Source: Caldifarciminota bacterium (lineage in GTDB: Bacteria; Hydrothermota; Tepidihabitantia; Tepidihabitantales; Tepidihabitantaceae). From it: DNA of 64,000 nt. The stretch covers positions 262,110 through 326,109 of the forward strand of contig JAOABP010000002.1 of the NCBI GenBank assembly GCA_026418295.1. Reading direction: 5' to 3'. Below the pieces are notes generated by a model that was not told where the DNA came from, made no database searches, and saw nothing but the letters and a program-made list of their open reading frames with translations. Numbering within the stretch: position 1 is the stretch's first letter; every line of letters begins with the position of its first letter. Position numbers and translations under genes: made by a program. Shown in pieces: positions 25,123-33,960 of the stretch.

Positions 25123-26259
25123 CTATTTCATTGCTTCAGATTTCGTAAAGGAACGATCTAACTGAAATTCAGATAAATCTATGGTAGATTTTCCTGTAGT
25201 AATCAGTTCTGCCATTAATTTACCAATTGCCGGACCGAACATAAAACCATGACCGCTCATACCAGCAGCCACATAATATCCCTCAACAGATGTTTTACCG
25301 CATATTGGATTCCCATCCGGACTCATTTCGTAAGAACCTGCCCATTGCCTCAAAACTTTCACGCTGGATAACTTCGGCAGCAAACGTATCATCCTCCGTG
25401 GCATCTCAGTAACAAATTCATCACTCGAATCTAAACGGTAGCCGGGAACTAATGGAACCGGCGTATAACAACCTATGATATGTCCGGTACCATAATGCTG
25501 CAGGAAGTAACAGCCATCAGAACGATAATCAACCAGCATAGGATCCAAACACCTTTCAACTGCTTCGGTCACTAATGCTTCATGCCGATCTGGTGCCACT
25601 GGCACTTCAACTCCCGCCATCCTCCCTACTTCTGATGCCCAAGGACCGGCCGCATTCAGAACTACTGGAGCAAAGAATTCATCTCCCTTGTTAGTCACCA
25701 CTGAAACAACACGCCCTTTGTGAATATTAATACCTACAACCTCCGTTTCCGTATATACTTTAGAACCCATATCTCTCATTCTTTTCAGATAACCAAATGT
25801 CACCTTGAATGGATTTGCCTGTCCGTCCGTAGGACACCATGCCCCCCCGATTAATCCTTCGGTGTTCAATCCCGGAACAATACGCGCACATTCATCAGCA
25901 CTAACAAATGCAACATCAAGACCACATCGCCGTTGAATTTCAATTGCTTCCCCAAATGATTTTTTACGTTCTTCGTCAAAAGCCAAAAAAAGATAACCGC
26001 CGGCATACCATTCAATATCTTCTCCAACTTCTTCTTTGAAATTTTGAAATAGTTTAATACTTAGGAGCATCACCTTAATAGTTAACTCATGGGAAAACTG
26101 TGCCCTGATACCCCCGATACATCGACCAGTCGATCCGGCGCACGGAAATTTTTTTTCTAACAAAGCTACTTTAAAACCTGCCTTAGCAAGATGATATCCT
26201 ACGGCGGCGCCAATTATCCCCCCACCAACAATTACTGCATCAGCTGTTTTTCGACTCAT
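25123..26259 (-). CDS. FAD-dependent amine/amino-acid oxidoreductase (DAO family)
   Basis: This 378-residue flavoprotein begins with a Rossmann fingerprint AVIVGGGIIGAAVGYHLAKAG and has LEKKFPCAGSTGRCIGGIRAQFS, VLNAAGPWASEVGRMAG and a C-terminal GYYVAAGMSGHGFMFGPAIGKLMAEL, like sarcosine oxidase and the beta subunits of D-proline dehydrogenase and HcnC. It oxidises a C-N bond of an amino or imino acid; the substrate is not readable. It overlaps the BFD-type [2Fe-2S] gene by 20 nt and follows a ferredoxin gene, so it probably passes electrons to those proteins rather than to oxygen. Confidence 0.88.
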   Translation of the reverse strand: MSRKTADAVIVGGGIIGAAVGYHLAKAGFKVALLEKKFPCAGSTGRCIGGIRAQFSHELTIKVMLLSIKLFQNFKEEVGEDIEWYAGGYLFLAFDEERKKSFGEAIEIQRRCGLDVAFVSADECARIVPGLNTEGLIGGAWCPTDGQANPFKVTFGYLKRMRDMGSKVYTETEVVGINIHKGRVVSVVTNKGDEFFAPVVLNAAGPWASEVGRMAGVEVPVAPDRHEALVTEAVERCLDPMLVDYRSDGCYFLQHYGTGHIIGCYTPVPLVPGYRLDSSDEFVTEMPRRMIRLLPKLSSVKVLRQWAGSYEMSPDGNPICGKTSVEGYYVAAGMSGHGFMFGPAIGKLMAELITTGKSTIDLSEFQLDRSFTKSEAMK

Positions 26260-26593
26260 ATCTGTATTGACCGAGTAATTGTAATTTTACAGGTTTTACC
26301 GGTGGCCTTGATTTGGGAAATTGCAATTTTGCTATAGGAGTACCGGTCATTTCCTCGACAATTCTAGCAACAACCCTCATACACCCTCTACCACCGCAAT
26401 GTCCCATTCCGATGCGCAATATCCGTTTTAACTCTTCTAGCGAATGATAGCCATTTTTAATCGCCTGTCGAACTTCATCTTCGGAAATCTCCTCGCAGCG
26501 ACAAACTACAACAGAATTTAAAGCAGATTTCTTTACTGTTCGCTTTGTTCTATTACCATGTCCCATAATACATTGCATTTTTCCTTTTTGCAA
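26240..26593 (-). CDS. BFD-like [2Fe-2S]-binding protein, partner of the DAO subunit
   Basis: The 117-residue protein has a single BFD-like domain: VVCRCEEISEDEVRQAIKNG and GHCGGRGCMRVVARIVEEM give the CxC ... CxxxxC ligand set. In HcnB and proline-dehydrogenase alpha subunits this domain is fused to an NAD(P)/FAD domain; here it stands alone, with a proline-rich tail. The first 15 or so residues may be over-called: a second ATG (MGHGNRTK) lies nine codons in. It overlaps the DAO gene. Confidence 0.85.
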   Translation of the reverse strand: MQKGKMQCIMGHGNRTKRTVKKSALNSVVVCRCEEISEDEVRQAIKNGYHSLEELKRILRIGMGHCGGRGCMRVVARIVEEMTGTPIAKLQFPKSRPPVKPVKLQLLGQYRYESKNS

Positions 26594-26628
26594 TACCCCT
26601 TTGGGAGGGAAAATTAGATATCATAGCC

Positions 26629-27132
26629 TCAAATCAATCGTATATGCCTTACATCTTTCCAGAATCTCTTGGGGACAGCAACAGTAACTACTGCACACCG
26701 GTTAAATCTCTGACTGTCAAGAAGTTTAACAACTCTGCCGTAGCAAACTTTATTGCCATTACGATCAAGGCATAAAACCTTGGCGTCGGGTTGAGGACGT
26801 GGGATGAACTCGTATGGCATCGCAATGGAAACATGGGTTTTGGTATAATTGAAATCGATTACAAATATTGCCAAACCCGGGCATTTGGTTATACATATCC
26901 CGCATCCGTTACAAACTTCAAAATCTACCCTTGGTTTGTTAATAAGTGCACCTTCAATTTTAATTGCCCCCCTAGGACAAGCGTAGGCACAGGGGTTACA
27001 GGGGATGTTTTCAATACATTCAATCAACACAACTGGCCTTTTTTGGAGTCGAGAATATGAAGGAATAAGCCCATTCCTTTTAAGATCGTTAAATGTCAAA
27101 ACGCCAGAACGTCTGTATTTTTCAACTGTCAT
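26629..27132 (-). CDS. Ferredoxin-type protein with two [4Fe-4S] clusters
   Basis: The 167-residue protein has cluster motifs CIENIPCNPCAYACP and CNGCGICITKCP in the middle (about 39-90), each with the CxxCxxxCP core of bacterial-type ferredoxins. A C-terminal region (about 100-167) may be a small beta domain. There is no signal peptide, so it is cytoplasmic. It leads the operon with the BFD and DAO genes and probably links the flavoprotein to the cell's redox pool. The ATG is 9 nt after a -10 box and has no SD, so the mRNA is probably leaderless. Confidence 0.87.
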   Translation of the reverse strand: MTVEKYRRSGVLTFNDLKRNGLIPSYSRLQKRPVVLIECIENIPCNPCAYACPRGAIKIEGALINKPRVDFEVCNGCGICITKCPGLAIFVIDFNYTKTHVSIAMPYEFIPRPQPDAKVLCLDRNGNKVCYGRVVKLLDSQRFNRCAVVTVAVPKRFWKDVRHIRLI

Positions 27133-27141
27133 ATTGCTGTG

Positions 27142-27169
27142 AGTATAAATACTTTTTAATATCAGTCAA
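27142..27169 (-). promoter_or_regulatory. Promoter for ferredoxin/BFD/DAO operon
   Basis: TTGACT (27169-27164), 16 nt, TATACT (27147-27142) on the minus strand, 9 nt before the ferredoxin ATG. It is arranged back to back with the CoA-transferase promoter, so shared regulation of both arms is possible. Confidence 0.72.
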
Positions 27170-27192
27170 GAATCAAACAAATCTGAGAAATG

Positions 27193-27220
27193 TTGACACT
27201 GATTAAACTTTCCTTATCAT
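27193..27220 (+). promoter_or_regulatory. Promoter for CoA-transferase/acyl-CoA dehydrogenase operon
   Basis: TTGACA (27193-27198), 16 nt, TATCAT (27215-27220). The predicted leader of about 25 nt contains a CGGAGG SD before the ATG at 27252, unlike the divergent leaderless partner. Confidence 0.72.
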
Positions 27221-27251
27221 ACGTCAATATAAATATTTTTCGGAGGTTAGT

Positions 27252-28223
27252 ATGGAAATATTAGAATCAGGTACGGGAGAACTCTTTCACCCACCAGATC
27301 CGGATGGCTTTCGGGAATGGGTTCACAAACATAAAAATACCCGATTGGTTTCCAAAATCATGTCAGAACAGGAGGCAATTGCACGCTTCGTTCAAGACGG
27401 GGATTACATCGGAACTGAATTATACGGAACTGTCCGAGCACCAATGTCGCTAATACGGGAGCTGATTCGGCAGGGCAAAAAACATCTTAAAGTAGCGGGA
27501 CAGGGTGTCCATGAACTTGATCTTCTTCTTGCTGCTGATCTTGTTGACTGCTTAGATATTACTTACATAGGTTGGGAAATCTACGGAATTTCATCGATTT
27601 TACGTCGCGCTGTGGAATCAGGCCGTGTTAAGACCGCCGAATGGTCCAATGCAGCAATCTCTTGGCGGTTCAAAGCAGCAGCCATGGGTGTATCGTTTAT
27701 CCCTGTCCGTTCCATGCTGGGTACCGACACGTTTAAATACTCAGCAGCGAAAGTTGTTAAGGACCCCTGGACTGGAAAACCAGTGTGCTTGCTTCCTGCT
27801 CTTTACCTTGATGTCGGTCTGATCCACGTTCATCAGGCTGATGAATATGGCAATTGCCGAATTGAGGGTATATCCGGATTTGCATTCGAACTTGCTCGCG
27901 CATCCAAAAAATTAATCATTTCTGCCGAAGAAATTATATCCAATGAAGAAATCCGGCGTTATCCAGAAAGAACAATTATTCCCTATTATCTGGTGGACGC
28001 TGTAGTTCCTGCCAAGTATGGCTCTCATCCGGGTGAGATGTGCTACCGGTACTGGCGTGATGAAGAGCATCTTCTACAATTTTACCGGGATTCAGCTGAC
28101 CCTGAAAAGACCAAAGCATATCTCGACAGATGGGTCTATGGCTGCCGCAACCATGATGAGTATATCAAGCTCGTGGGAACTGAGCGGCTTAAAAAACTCG
28201 AAATGGAAATCGGGGGGAGATGA
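27252..28223 (+). CDS. CoA-transferase subunit A (glutaconate-type)
   Basis: This 323-residue protein resembles GctA-type class I CoA-transferase alpha subunits: MSEQEAIARFVQDGDYIGTEL (the SxxEAVxxxxxGD start), GYGTVR-like binding loop, and a C-terminal YRDSADPEKTKAYLDRWVYG typical of glutaconate transferase A. With subunit B it moves CoA between acyl-CoA and a carboxylic acid. The acid is not known. Strong CGGAGG SD; 4-nt overlap with subunit B. Confidence 0.87.
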   Translation: MEILESGTGELFHPPDPDGFREWVHKHKNTRLVSKIMSEQEAIARFVQDGDYIGTELYGTVRAPMSLIRELIRQGKKHLKVAGQGVHELDLLLAADLVDCLDITYIGWEIYGISSILRRAVESGRVKTAEWSNAAISWRFKAAAMGVSFIPVRSMLGTDTFKYSAAKVVKDPWTGKPVCLLPALYLDVGLIHVHQADEYGNCRIEGISGFAFELARASKKLIISAEEIISNEEIRRYPERTIIPYYLVDAVVPAKYGSHPGEMCYRYWRDEEHLLQFYRDSADPEKTKAYLDRWVYGCRNHDEYIKLVGTERLKKLEMEIGGR

Positions 28224-28990
28224 TGAACTCTAAATATAATGAAGTTGAATTTTTGATCTGTCTTGCAGCCAGTCTTATGGAAGATGGGACGACTGCGTTT
28301 GTAGGAACAGGCATCCCTATGCTTGCTGCGGCTCTTGCCAAGAAAACACATGCTCCCAACCTTGTTGCTGTTTTTGAATTTGGGGGAACAGGGGCGTCTC
28401 TTGAGAACTTACCCCTTGCTGTTGGAGATTCTCGAACCTTCCACCGTGCAGTCGCTGCATCGGGAATTTGTGATATTATGGAAACAGCACAGCGGGGCTT
28501 TATCGAATATGGATTTTTGGGGGCTGCCCAGATTGACATGTACGGCAACATTAATACAACAGTAATTGGCAACTACTGGCCCCCGAAAGTACGCCTACCT
28601 GGTTCAGGGGGGGCAAATGATGTCGGATCTCACTGCTGGAAAAACATAATAATTATACGCCAGCATGATACAAAAAGATTTGTTCCCAAGGTCGATTTTC
28701 TTACCACTCCCGGATACCTCAACGGTCCCGGAGCTCGGGAAAACGCAGGGTTGCCACCTAATACCGGTCCTTATCGAGTCGTTACCAATCTTGCATTAAT
28801 GGATTTTGAACCCAATTCAAAACGCATGCGTCTTATTGGACTTAACCCCGGAGTAACAGTAGAACAGGTATTAGCCAATACGGGTTTTGACCTACTGCTT
28901 GCCGATAATATCGTCATCAACTCCGAGCCAACCGCGGAACAGTTGCGAATCCTTCGTGAAGAAATAGACCCTGAACATTATTATATCTAA
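28220..28990 (+). CDS. CoA-transferase subunit B (glutaconate-type)
   Basis: The 256-residue beta subunit carries the active-site glutamate region FEFGGTGAS (E52, close to Glu54 of Acidaminococcus GctB) and the C-terminal GLNPGVTVEQVLANTGFDLL typical of the family. It works with the preceding gene. The two acyl-CoA dehydrogenases follow after 12 nt, so the operon probably activates a carboxylic acid to its CoA ester and then desaturates it. Confidence 0.87.
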   Translation: MMNSKYNEVEFLICLAASLMEDGTTAFVGTGIPMLAAALAKKTHAPNLVAVFEFGGTGASLENLPLAVGDSRTFHRAVAASGICDIMETAQRGFIEYGFLGAAQIDMYGNINTTVIGNYWPPKVRLPGSGGANDVGSHCWKNIIIIRQHDTKRFVPKVDFLTTPGYLNGPGARENAGLPPNTGPYRVVTNLALMDFEPNSKRMRLIGLNPGVTVEQVLANTGFDLLLADNIVINSEPTAEQLRILREEIDPEHYYI

Positions 28991-29002
28991 ACAGGAGGGA
29001 AA

Positions 29003-30124
29003 TTGATACTGTCAGCTACTCACCAGCAGTTCAGACATGAAATTCGGGAATTTGCCAATTCAGTAATTAAACCCCGGGCAGGGGACCACGACCGTTCCGG
29101 AAAATTCGTAATTGAAAATGTCAAAGAAATGGCATTGCGGGGATATTTGGGCATTCCTTGGCCCAAGGAACTGGGTGGTCTGGGGCTAGATTATCTTGCT
29201 TACGCAATTGCAGTTGAAGAAATCTCGCGTGTGTGCGCATCTACCGGTTTAACACTTGCAGCCCATACATCCTTGGGGACTTATCCCATATTCAAATTTG
29301 GTACTGAAGCCCAAAAGTTAAAATATATCCCACCACTTGCCCAGGGAAAATATTTAGGTGCCTTCGGCCTCACTGAACCCAATGCAGGTAGTGATGCAGC
29401 CAGTATCGAATCCACAGCCCAAAAAGTTGCGAATGGCTATGTCCTTAACGGCACTAAACGGTTTATTACCAATGCCGGTTTCGCCGGAACTGTAGTTGTG
29501 GCTGCCACTCTTGATCGCAAGCTCGGACGAAAAGGGATAACCTGTTTTATTGTTGAAACAAAATCTCAAGGTTTTATCGTTGCTAAGGAAGAACATAAGC
29601 TGGGATTGCGCGCCTCCAACACGGTAGAACTTGCCTTTGAGGATCTATTTGTTCCCCAAGATAATCTTCTGGGACATGAATATGACGGCTACCGCATCTT
29701 TATGGAGACACTTGACGGGGGACGTATTTCTATCGGTGCATTCTGCCTGGGAATGGCACAATCTGCACTTGACAGCCTTATCAACTGGGCACAAAAAAGA
29801 GAAATCTCTCAGCAGGCAGCAAAGGCGATTGCAGATGTGGCAACCGAAGTAGAAGCAGCCCGCCTGTTGGTTTACGATGCTGCTATCATCAAAGATCAGG
29901 GGAGGCGTGCTGATAAACAATGTGCATTCGCCAAACTGTTTGCGTCGGAAGTTGCCATGCGCTCAGTAAATGTTGCGATGAGCGTTATTGGCATCCAGTC
30001 GCTTGATTCCGAATCGGATCTAAACCGGGTCTACCGAGATGCAAAATTAGGTGAAATTGGCGAGGGCACATCAGAAATCATGCGCCTGATCATCGCCAAG
30101 GAAGTATTAAAAGAAGAAGTATAG
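29003..30124 (+). CDS. Acyl-CoA dehydrogenase homologue with altered FAD-contact motifs
   Basis: The 373-residue protein starts at TTG 29003 behind a perfect AGGAGG SD. It has the acyl-CoA dehydrogenase core: [48 protein letters not shown], and the catalytic Glu in GEGTSEI. However, the ERxQFG segment is missing (about 7 residues shorter, reads [10 protein letters not shown]), and the QxxGGxGY motif reads [12 protein letters not shown]. These normally contact FAD across the dimer. It may be a partner subunit of the next gene. See findings. Confidence 0.88.
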   Translation: MILSATHQQFRHEIREFANSVIKPRAGDHDRSGKFVIENVKEMALRGYLGIPWPKELGGLGLDYLAYAIAVEEISRVCASTGLTLAAHTSLGTYPIFKFGTEAQKLKYIPPLAQGKYLGAFGLTEPNAGSDAASIESTAQKVANGYVLNGTKRFITNAGFAGTVVVAATLDRKLGRKGITCFIVETKSQGFIVAKEEHKLGLRASNTVELAFEDLFVPQDNLLGHEYDGYRIFMETLDGGRISIGAFCLGMAQSALDSLINWAQKREISQQAAKAIADVATEVEAARLLVYDAAIIKDQGRRADKQCAFAKLFASEVAMRSVNVAMSVIGIQSLDSESDLNRVYRDAKLGEIGEGTSEIMRLIIAKEVLKEEV

Positions 30125-30132
30125 GAGGTCAA

Positions 30133-31275
30133 ATGAACTTCAGTCTTACCGAAGAACAGGTAATGCTGCGAAATATGGTCAAAGACTTTGCTACCAAAGA
30201 GTTGGAACCCAAAGCCGCTCAGATAGATGCCTCGGGCGAATTCCCGCATGAAACAATCAGGAAACTGGCGGACCTCGGACTTTTGAGCATGACTATACCC
30301 GAGAACTACGGGGGTGCTAATTTTGATTTTGTCTCGCTGGCGATTGCGATCGAAGAAATTTCCCGGGGGTGTGGTTCAACGGGAGTTATCACAGCAGTAC
30401 ACAATACCCTCTGTGCCTGGCCAATTGTCAATTGGGGAACTGAAGAACAAAAAGCAAAATACCTCCCCAGAATGGCTACCGGGGAACTGTTGGGTGCTTT
30501 CGGGCTTACTGAAGCCAATGCCGGGTCAGATCCAGCATCAATGGAAACAAAGGCAGTATTAAAAGGTGACCGCTATATCCTGAATGGTTCCAAGCGTTTT
30601 ATCACCAATGCCGGTGCCGCCCGGATCTTCGTTGTTTTTGCTAAAACTGCCCCCGAGCTAGGCAGCAAGGGAGTAACCGCCTTCATCGTCGAAAGAGATT
30701 TTCCAGGCTTCTCGATCGGAAAACACGAAGATCTCCTTGGATTACGTGCTACCGCAAATGGCGAACTTATTTTTGAGGATTGCGAAGTCCCCAAGGAAAA
30801 TGTACTGGGAGAAGTAAATGGCGGATTCAAAATTGCACTTGGTACAATAGATGTTTCGCGAATCGATATTGGAGCGCAGGCCGTAGGCATTGCCCAAGCA
30901 GCATTTGAGAAAGCACTGGCTTACTCCAAGGAACGAAAACAGTTCGGAAAGCCTATTTGCGAATTCGAAATGATTCAGGCAAAGCTGGCCGAGATGGCAA
31001 CTAAAATTCAGGCGTCCCGACTGCTGGTATACTATGCGGCTGCTCAGAAAGATATGGGCAAATCAAGATTCAGTCAGGAAGCGGCTATGGCTAAACTTTT
31101 TGCGGCATCAACCGCGGTGGAAGTCACTCGAGAAGCAATTCAAATACTCGGAGGTTATGGATATACCAAGGAATATCCAGTTGAGCGATATTACCGGGAT
31201 GCAAAATGTATGGAAATTTATGAGGGAACCTCTGAAATTCAAAGAATCGTAATTGCCCGGAACCTGCTGGTTTAA
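30133..31275 (+). CDS. Acyl-CoA dehydrogenase, canonical
   Basis: The 380-residue flavoprotein has every family motif: [85 protein letters not shown] and catalytic Glu in IYEGTSEIQ. It makes the trans-2-enoyl-CoA from a short or branched acyl-CoA and passes electrons to ETF. It sits 8 nt after the divergent paralogue, with an AGGAGG SD, and ends the CoA-transferase operon. No ETF genes are in the window. Confidence 0.95.
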   Translation: MNFSLTEEQVMLRNMVKDFATKELEPKAAQIDASGEFPHETIRKLADLGLLSMTIPENYGGANFDFVSLAIAIEEISRGCGSTGVITAVHNTLCAWPIVNWGTEEQKAKYLPRMATGELLGAFGLTEANAGSDPASMETKAVLKGDRYILNGSKRFITNAGAARIFVVFAKTAPELGSKGVTAFIVERDFPGFSIGKHEDLLGLRATANGELIFEDCEVPKENVLGEVNGGFKIALGTIDVSRIDIGAQAVGIAQAAFEKALAYSKERKQFGKPICEFEMIQAKLAEMATKIQASRLLVYYAAAQKDMGKSRFSQEAAMAKLFAASTAVEVTREAIQILGGYGYTKEYPVERYYRDAKCMEIYEGTSEIQRIVIARNLLV

Positions 31276-31294
31276 TAATCCCTGACTCCTTACC

Positions 31295-31368
31295 CGCGCC
31301 TGGAGGGATTCGAACCCCCGGCCGTCGGATTAGAAATCCGATGCTCTGTCCAGCTGAGCTACAGGCGC
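31295..31368 (-). tRNA. tRNA-Arg (anticodon TCT)
   Basis: Minus-strand cloverleaf: acceptor GCGCCTG pairs with CAGGCGC, D-arm GCTC, anticodon stem TCGGA/TCCGA with loop TTTCTAA, T-arm with GTTCGAATC. Discriminator G; no CCA encoded. Only one base separates it from tRNA-Pro upstream. Confidence 0.96.
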
Positions 31369-31369
31369 A

Positions 31370-31444
31370 TCGGGGAGACCCGATTTGAACGGGCGACCCC
31401 CACGTCCCAAGCGTGGTGCGCTAACCAAACTGCGCTACTCCCCG
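31370..31444 (-). tRNA. tRNA-Pro (anticodon TGG)
   Basis: Minus-strand cloverleaf: acceptor CGGGGAG/CTCCCCG, anticodon stem CCACG/CGTGG with loop CTTGGGA, T-loop TTCAAAT. Discriminator A, CCA not encoded. First of a two-tRNA transcript, 1 nt before tRNA-Arg. Confidence 0.96.
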
Positions 31445-31452
31445 TATAGAAA

Positions 31453-31480
31453 ATAATAAATTCTGGCAGATTAATGTCAA
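31453..31480 (-). promoter_or_regulatory. Promoter of the tRNA-Pro/tRNA-Arg tandem
   Basis: TTGACA (31480-31475), 16 nt, TATTAT (31458-31453) on the minus strand, ending 8 nt before the mature tRNA-Pro. The 5' leader must therefore be very short. Confidence 0.78.
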
Positions 31481-31496
31481 CCTTCTATGTATGTTA

Positions 31497-32093
31497 TTAT
31501 GCGCGGAGACATTCTTTAAGAAATTGCACCATCTGACGAATGGCCTGTGCCCGATGACTGATGCGGTTTTTAATCTCTTGCCCCATCTCCGCAAAAGTAA
31601 GCCCATAGCCATCCGGAATAAAAATCGGATCATATCCGAATCCATAACCACCACGAATCGTATGCGCAATTCTCCCCCGGCATACCCCCTCAAAACACTT
31701 TTCATCACCGGTGGGGGTAATAAGGCATACAACGCAACGAAAGCAGGCGGTACGTTTCTCAGCGGGGAGATCAATTATCATCTCAAGTATTCGCCGATTA
31801 CGTTCAAAATAGGTCATATTCGGAGGGAAAAAACGCGCCGATAGCACACCAGGTTTACCGCCTAAAGCATCAATTTCCAATCCCGAATCTTCAGCCATGG
31901 TCCATGATTTATAGATTGAAAATGCTGCCCGGGCTTTGATAGCTGCATTATCGTAGTAACTCTGCCCGGTTTCGGGGATATCAACATTGTAATTTATGTC
32001 AGATAATGAAATCAGTTGCCAGCCGGTATCATGCAAAATCCAGCGTACTTCATTAAGTTTGCCTTGGTTATTAGTGGCGAACAGTATTTTCAC
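31497..32093 (-). CDS. rdgB: XTP/dITP pyrophosphatase (RdgB/HAM1)
   Basis: This 198-residue enzyme removes non-canonical purine nucleotides (XTP, dITP) from the pool. It shows the signature start ILFATNNQGKLNEVRWIL, AEDSGLEIDALGGKPGVLSARF and GGYGFGYDPIFIPDGYG ... FAEM, all typical. It overlaps manC by 4 nt as last gene of the DUF3108-manC-rdgB operon. The tRNA pair lies just beyond with its own promoter. Confidence 0.96.
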   Translation of the reverse strand: MKILFATNNQGKLNEVRWILHDTGWQLISLSDINYNVDIPETGQSYYDNAAIKARAAFSIYKSWTMAEDSGLEIDALGGKPGVLSARFFPPNMTYFERNRRILEMIIDLPAEKRTACFRCVVCLITPTGDEKCFEGVCRGRIAHTIRGGYGFGYDPIFIPDGYGLTFAEMGQEIKNRISHRAQAIRQMVQFLKECLRA

Positions 32094-33163
32094 AGATATC
32101 TCGCTCCTTGGGGATGCTCCTGTATTTTTGACAACAATTGTTTCAAATCGCCCAAAGCTTCCTTAGTTGATACTAACAGGGCATCGCCGGACCGGGCAAT
32201 AACCAGATTTTTAACTCCCAAGGTACCCACTACGCCCTCATCCGTATAGATAATACAATTACTGGTGTTGATACCGAACCATAACCCGAAAGTAGTATTA
32301 CCTTTATCATCGGTAGGAAGTCGCCTTTCCAGGGCAAGCCAGGAGCCCACGTCATCCCAGTTAAAACCGGCTCTGATCACAGCGGCATTTTCTGCCTTTT
32401 CCATTATCGCATAATCAATTGAAATAGAGTGCACTTGATCATAGATTTTTCTTATAACACCTCTTGCCTTTCGACTGCCATTCTGAATCAGCGGCATTAA
32501 CATCCTGTGGAAGTCCGGCATAAAGCGAGCAAATGCATTCATAATCGTATCCACTCGCCATACAAACATACCGGAATTCCAGAGAAACCTTCCGCTCCTG
32601 AGATAACGCTGAGCTGTAATCCTATCCGGCTTCTCCCGGAATGTTTTCACTCGATAAACCGTCTGACCATTTTTACTCAGAAGAAGTGGCCCCTGTTCAA
32701 TATAACCATATCCTGTATCGGGTCTGGTAGGAATGATACCAAAAGTTACCAGCAACCCCATTTTTGCCACTTTAACTGCAAGCCGAACTGCTTTGTGAAA
32801 TTCAGATTCAGGTTCAATTAAATGGTCAGCTGGCAGTACAACCATCACTGCCTCAGGATTATCTCGATATAAAGCCGCTGCGGCCAGTCCGATTGCGGGT
32901 GCAGTATTCCTGCCAAATGGCTCAAGAATCAGATTCTCTTTTTTTACCCCAAGTTCCTGCTTAATAAGCGCGGCAAATTCTTCAGGAGCTACAAATAGCT
33001 GTCTTTCGATGGGGCACAGTTTCCGAATTCGATCACTGGTAGCTTGGATCAACGAACGGCGTTCAAACAGTCGAATAAACTGCTTAGGACAGCGCCGGCG
33101 ACTTTTAGGCCAAAATCGCTCGCCTTTTCCACCACAGAGAATCACACCAAAGATTTTATTCAT
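32090..33163 (-). CDS. manC: Mannose-1-phosphate guanylyltransferase
   Basis: This 357-residue nucleotidyltransferase makes GDP-mannose from GTP and mannose-1-P. It has the pyrophosphorylase motif GGKGERFWPKSRRRCPKQF, VLPADHLI, FREKPDR, and FNWDDVGSWLALERRLP. The C-terminal type-II isomerase domain is absent, as in single-function enzymes. It overlaps the genes on both sides. GDP-mannose would feed surface glycans. Confidence 0.94.
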   Translation of the reverse strand: MNKIFGVILCGGKGERFWPKSRRRCPKQFIRLFERRSLIQATSDRIRKLCPIERQLFVAPEEFAALIKQELGVKKENLILEPFGRNTAPAIGLAAAALYRDNPEAVMVVLPADHLIEPESEFHKAVRLAVKVAKMGLLVTFGIIPTRPDTGYGYIEQGPLLLSKNGQTVYRVKTFREKPDRITAQRYLRSGRFLWNSGMFVWRVDTIMNAFARFMPDFHRMLMPLIQNGSRKARGVIRKIYDQVHSISIDYAIMEKAENAAVIRAGFNWDDVGSWLALERRLPTDDKGNTTFGLWFGINTSNCIIYTDEGVVGTLGVKNLVIARSGDALLVSTKEALGDLKQLLSKIQEHPQGARYL

Positions 33164-33824
33164 CTTGGTAACTAATTTTACGGAGAAATGCGGTAACTGT
33201 CAAGCCTCCGATTTTGGAGCGGATTGCGACTGGCAGATGACGGTAATCTCTGCTGAGAAATACTGTACCCAAAGGACTTAGGGTTATCGGTGTAACTGCA
33301 AGGCAAAAAAAATCGCCCGCCCTTGTTTTAACCATTTGACTGCCACTGATACAGAATTTAAGATTCCAGTTTCGGCGGTCAATATGAGCATTAACTGTCA
33401 AACCTTTGCTTTCCTGCCAGTTAATTCCCCTCAAAAAGTACCATAGCGTAAGGAGATCCCGTGCAGAATCGGGTAATGCAAACACTCTGCCGTCAGAATA
33501 CCGGGCAACGGCACTGTCATGAACAAAACTGATGTAATATTCACTTCGGTAATTCCGTTCCGAGGTCCTTTTATAGGAACGTAATGTCAACCAGTCCTTA
33601 CTGCGGCACCAAGACTCGAACCGGTATTCCGCCCAGAAGAACCACGAAAAATTCTGGTCAATCTCTACCTCAGCACGTAGATGTTCGCACCATTCGCCCT
33701 CTATTAATTTAGGCTCCAGACGTTCAAGGACCATACTGCCAACCACAATTGGACCGTAGCGAATCTCGTATTCCAGTTTTTCTTGAGCAGAAACAATAGC
33801 AAGGATAAATACTAATATGCACAC
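33156..33824 (-). CDS. Exported DUF3108-family protein
   Basis: The 222-residue protein has a short signal peptide (MCILVFILAIVSAQ), then LEYEIRYGPIVVGSMVLE, a C-terminal FCLAVTPITLSPLGTVFLSRDYRHLPVAI and repeated strands, as in DUF3108 proteins, which are periplasmic and of unknown function. Start GTG lies 5 nt after a -10 box, so the mRNA is probably leaderless; no SD exists. It overlaps manC by 8 nt. Confidence 0.8.
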   Translation of the reverse strand: MCILVFILAIVSAQEKLEYEIRYGPIVVGSMVLERLEPKLIEGEWCEHLRAEVEIDQNFSWFFWAEYRFESWCRSKDWLTLRSYKRTSERNYRSEYYISFVHDSAVARYSDGRVFALPDSARDLLTLWYFLRGINWQESKGLTVNAHIDRRNWNLKFCISGSQMVKTRAGDFFCLAVTPITLSPLGTVFLSRDYRHLPVAIRSKIGGLTVTAFLRKISYQDE

Positions 33825-33829
33825 TCACG

Positions 33830-33857
33830 ATAATAAAAAGTTCACAAAACAAGTCAA
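33830..33857 (-). promoter_or_regulatory. Promoter of the DUF3108-manC-rdgB operon
   Basis: TTGACT (33857-33852), 16 nt, TATTAT (33835-33830) on the minus strand, 5 nt before the GTG start. Confidence 0.72.
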
Positions 33858-33906
33858 ACCTGATAGCAAAATCCGTCACCTGTCAATAAAAACTCCGGGG
33901 GAATTA

Positions 33907-33934
33907 TTGCCACGCCAACTTAATCTATTATTAT
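33907..33934 (+). promoter_or_regulatory. Promoter of the Cys/Met PLP-enzyme gene
   Basis: TTGCCA (33907-33912), 16 nt, TATTAT (33929-33934). The leader of about 20 nt holds an AAAGGGG SD. This places the start at 33961 and excludes the longer upstream reading frame. Confidence 0.68.
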
Positions 33935-33960
33935 ATTTAAAACAAACTGAAAGGGGAAAA

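Noticed and set aside
33817..33960. 48-codon N-terminal extension of the PLP enzyme
   Set aside because: It has no SD, runs through the promoter at 33907-33934, and the family start matches 33961.
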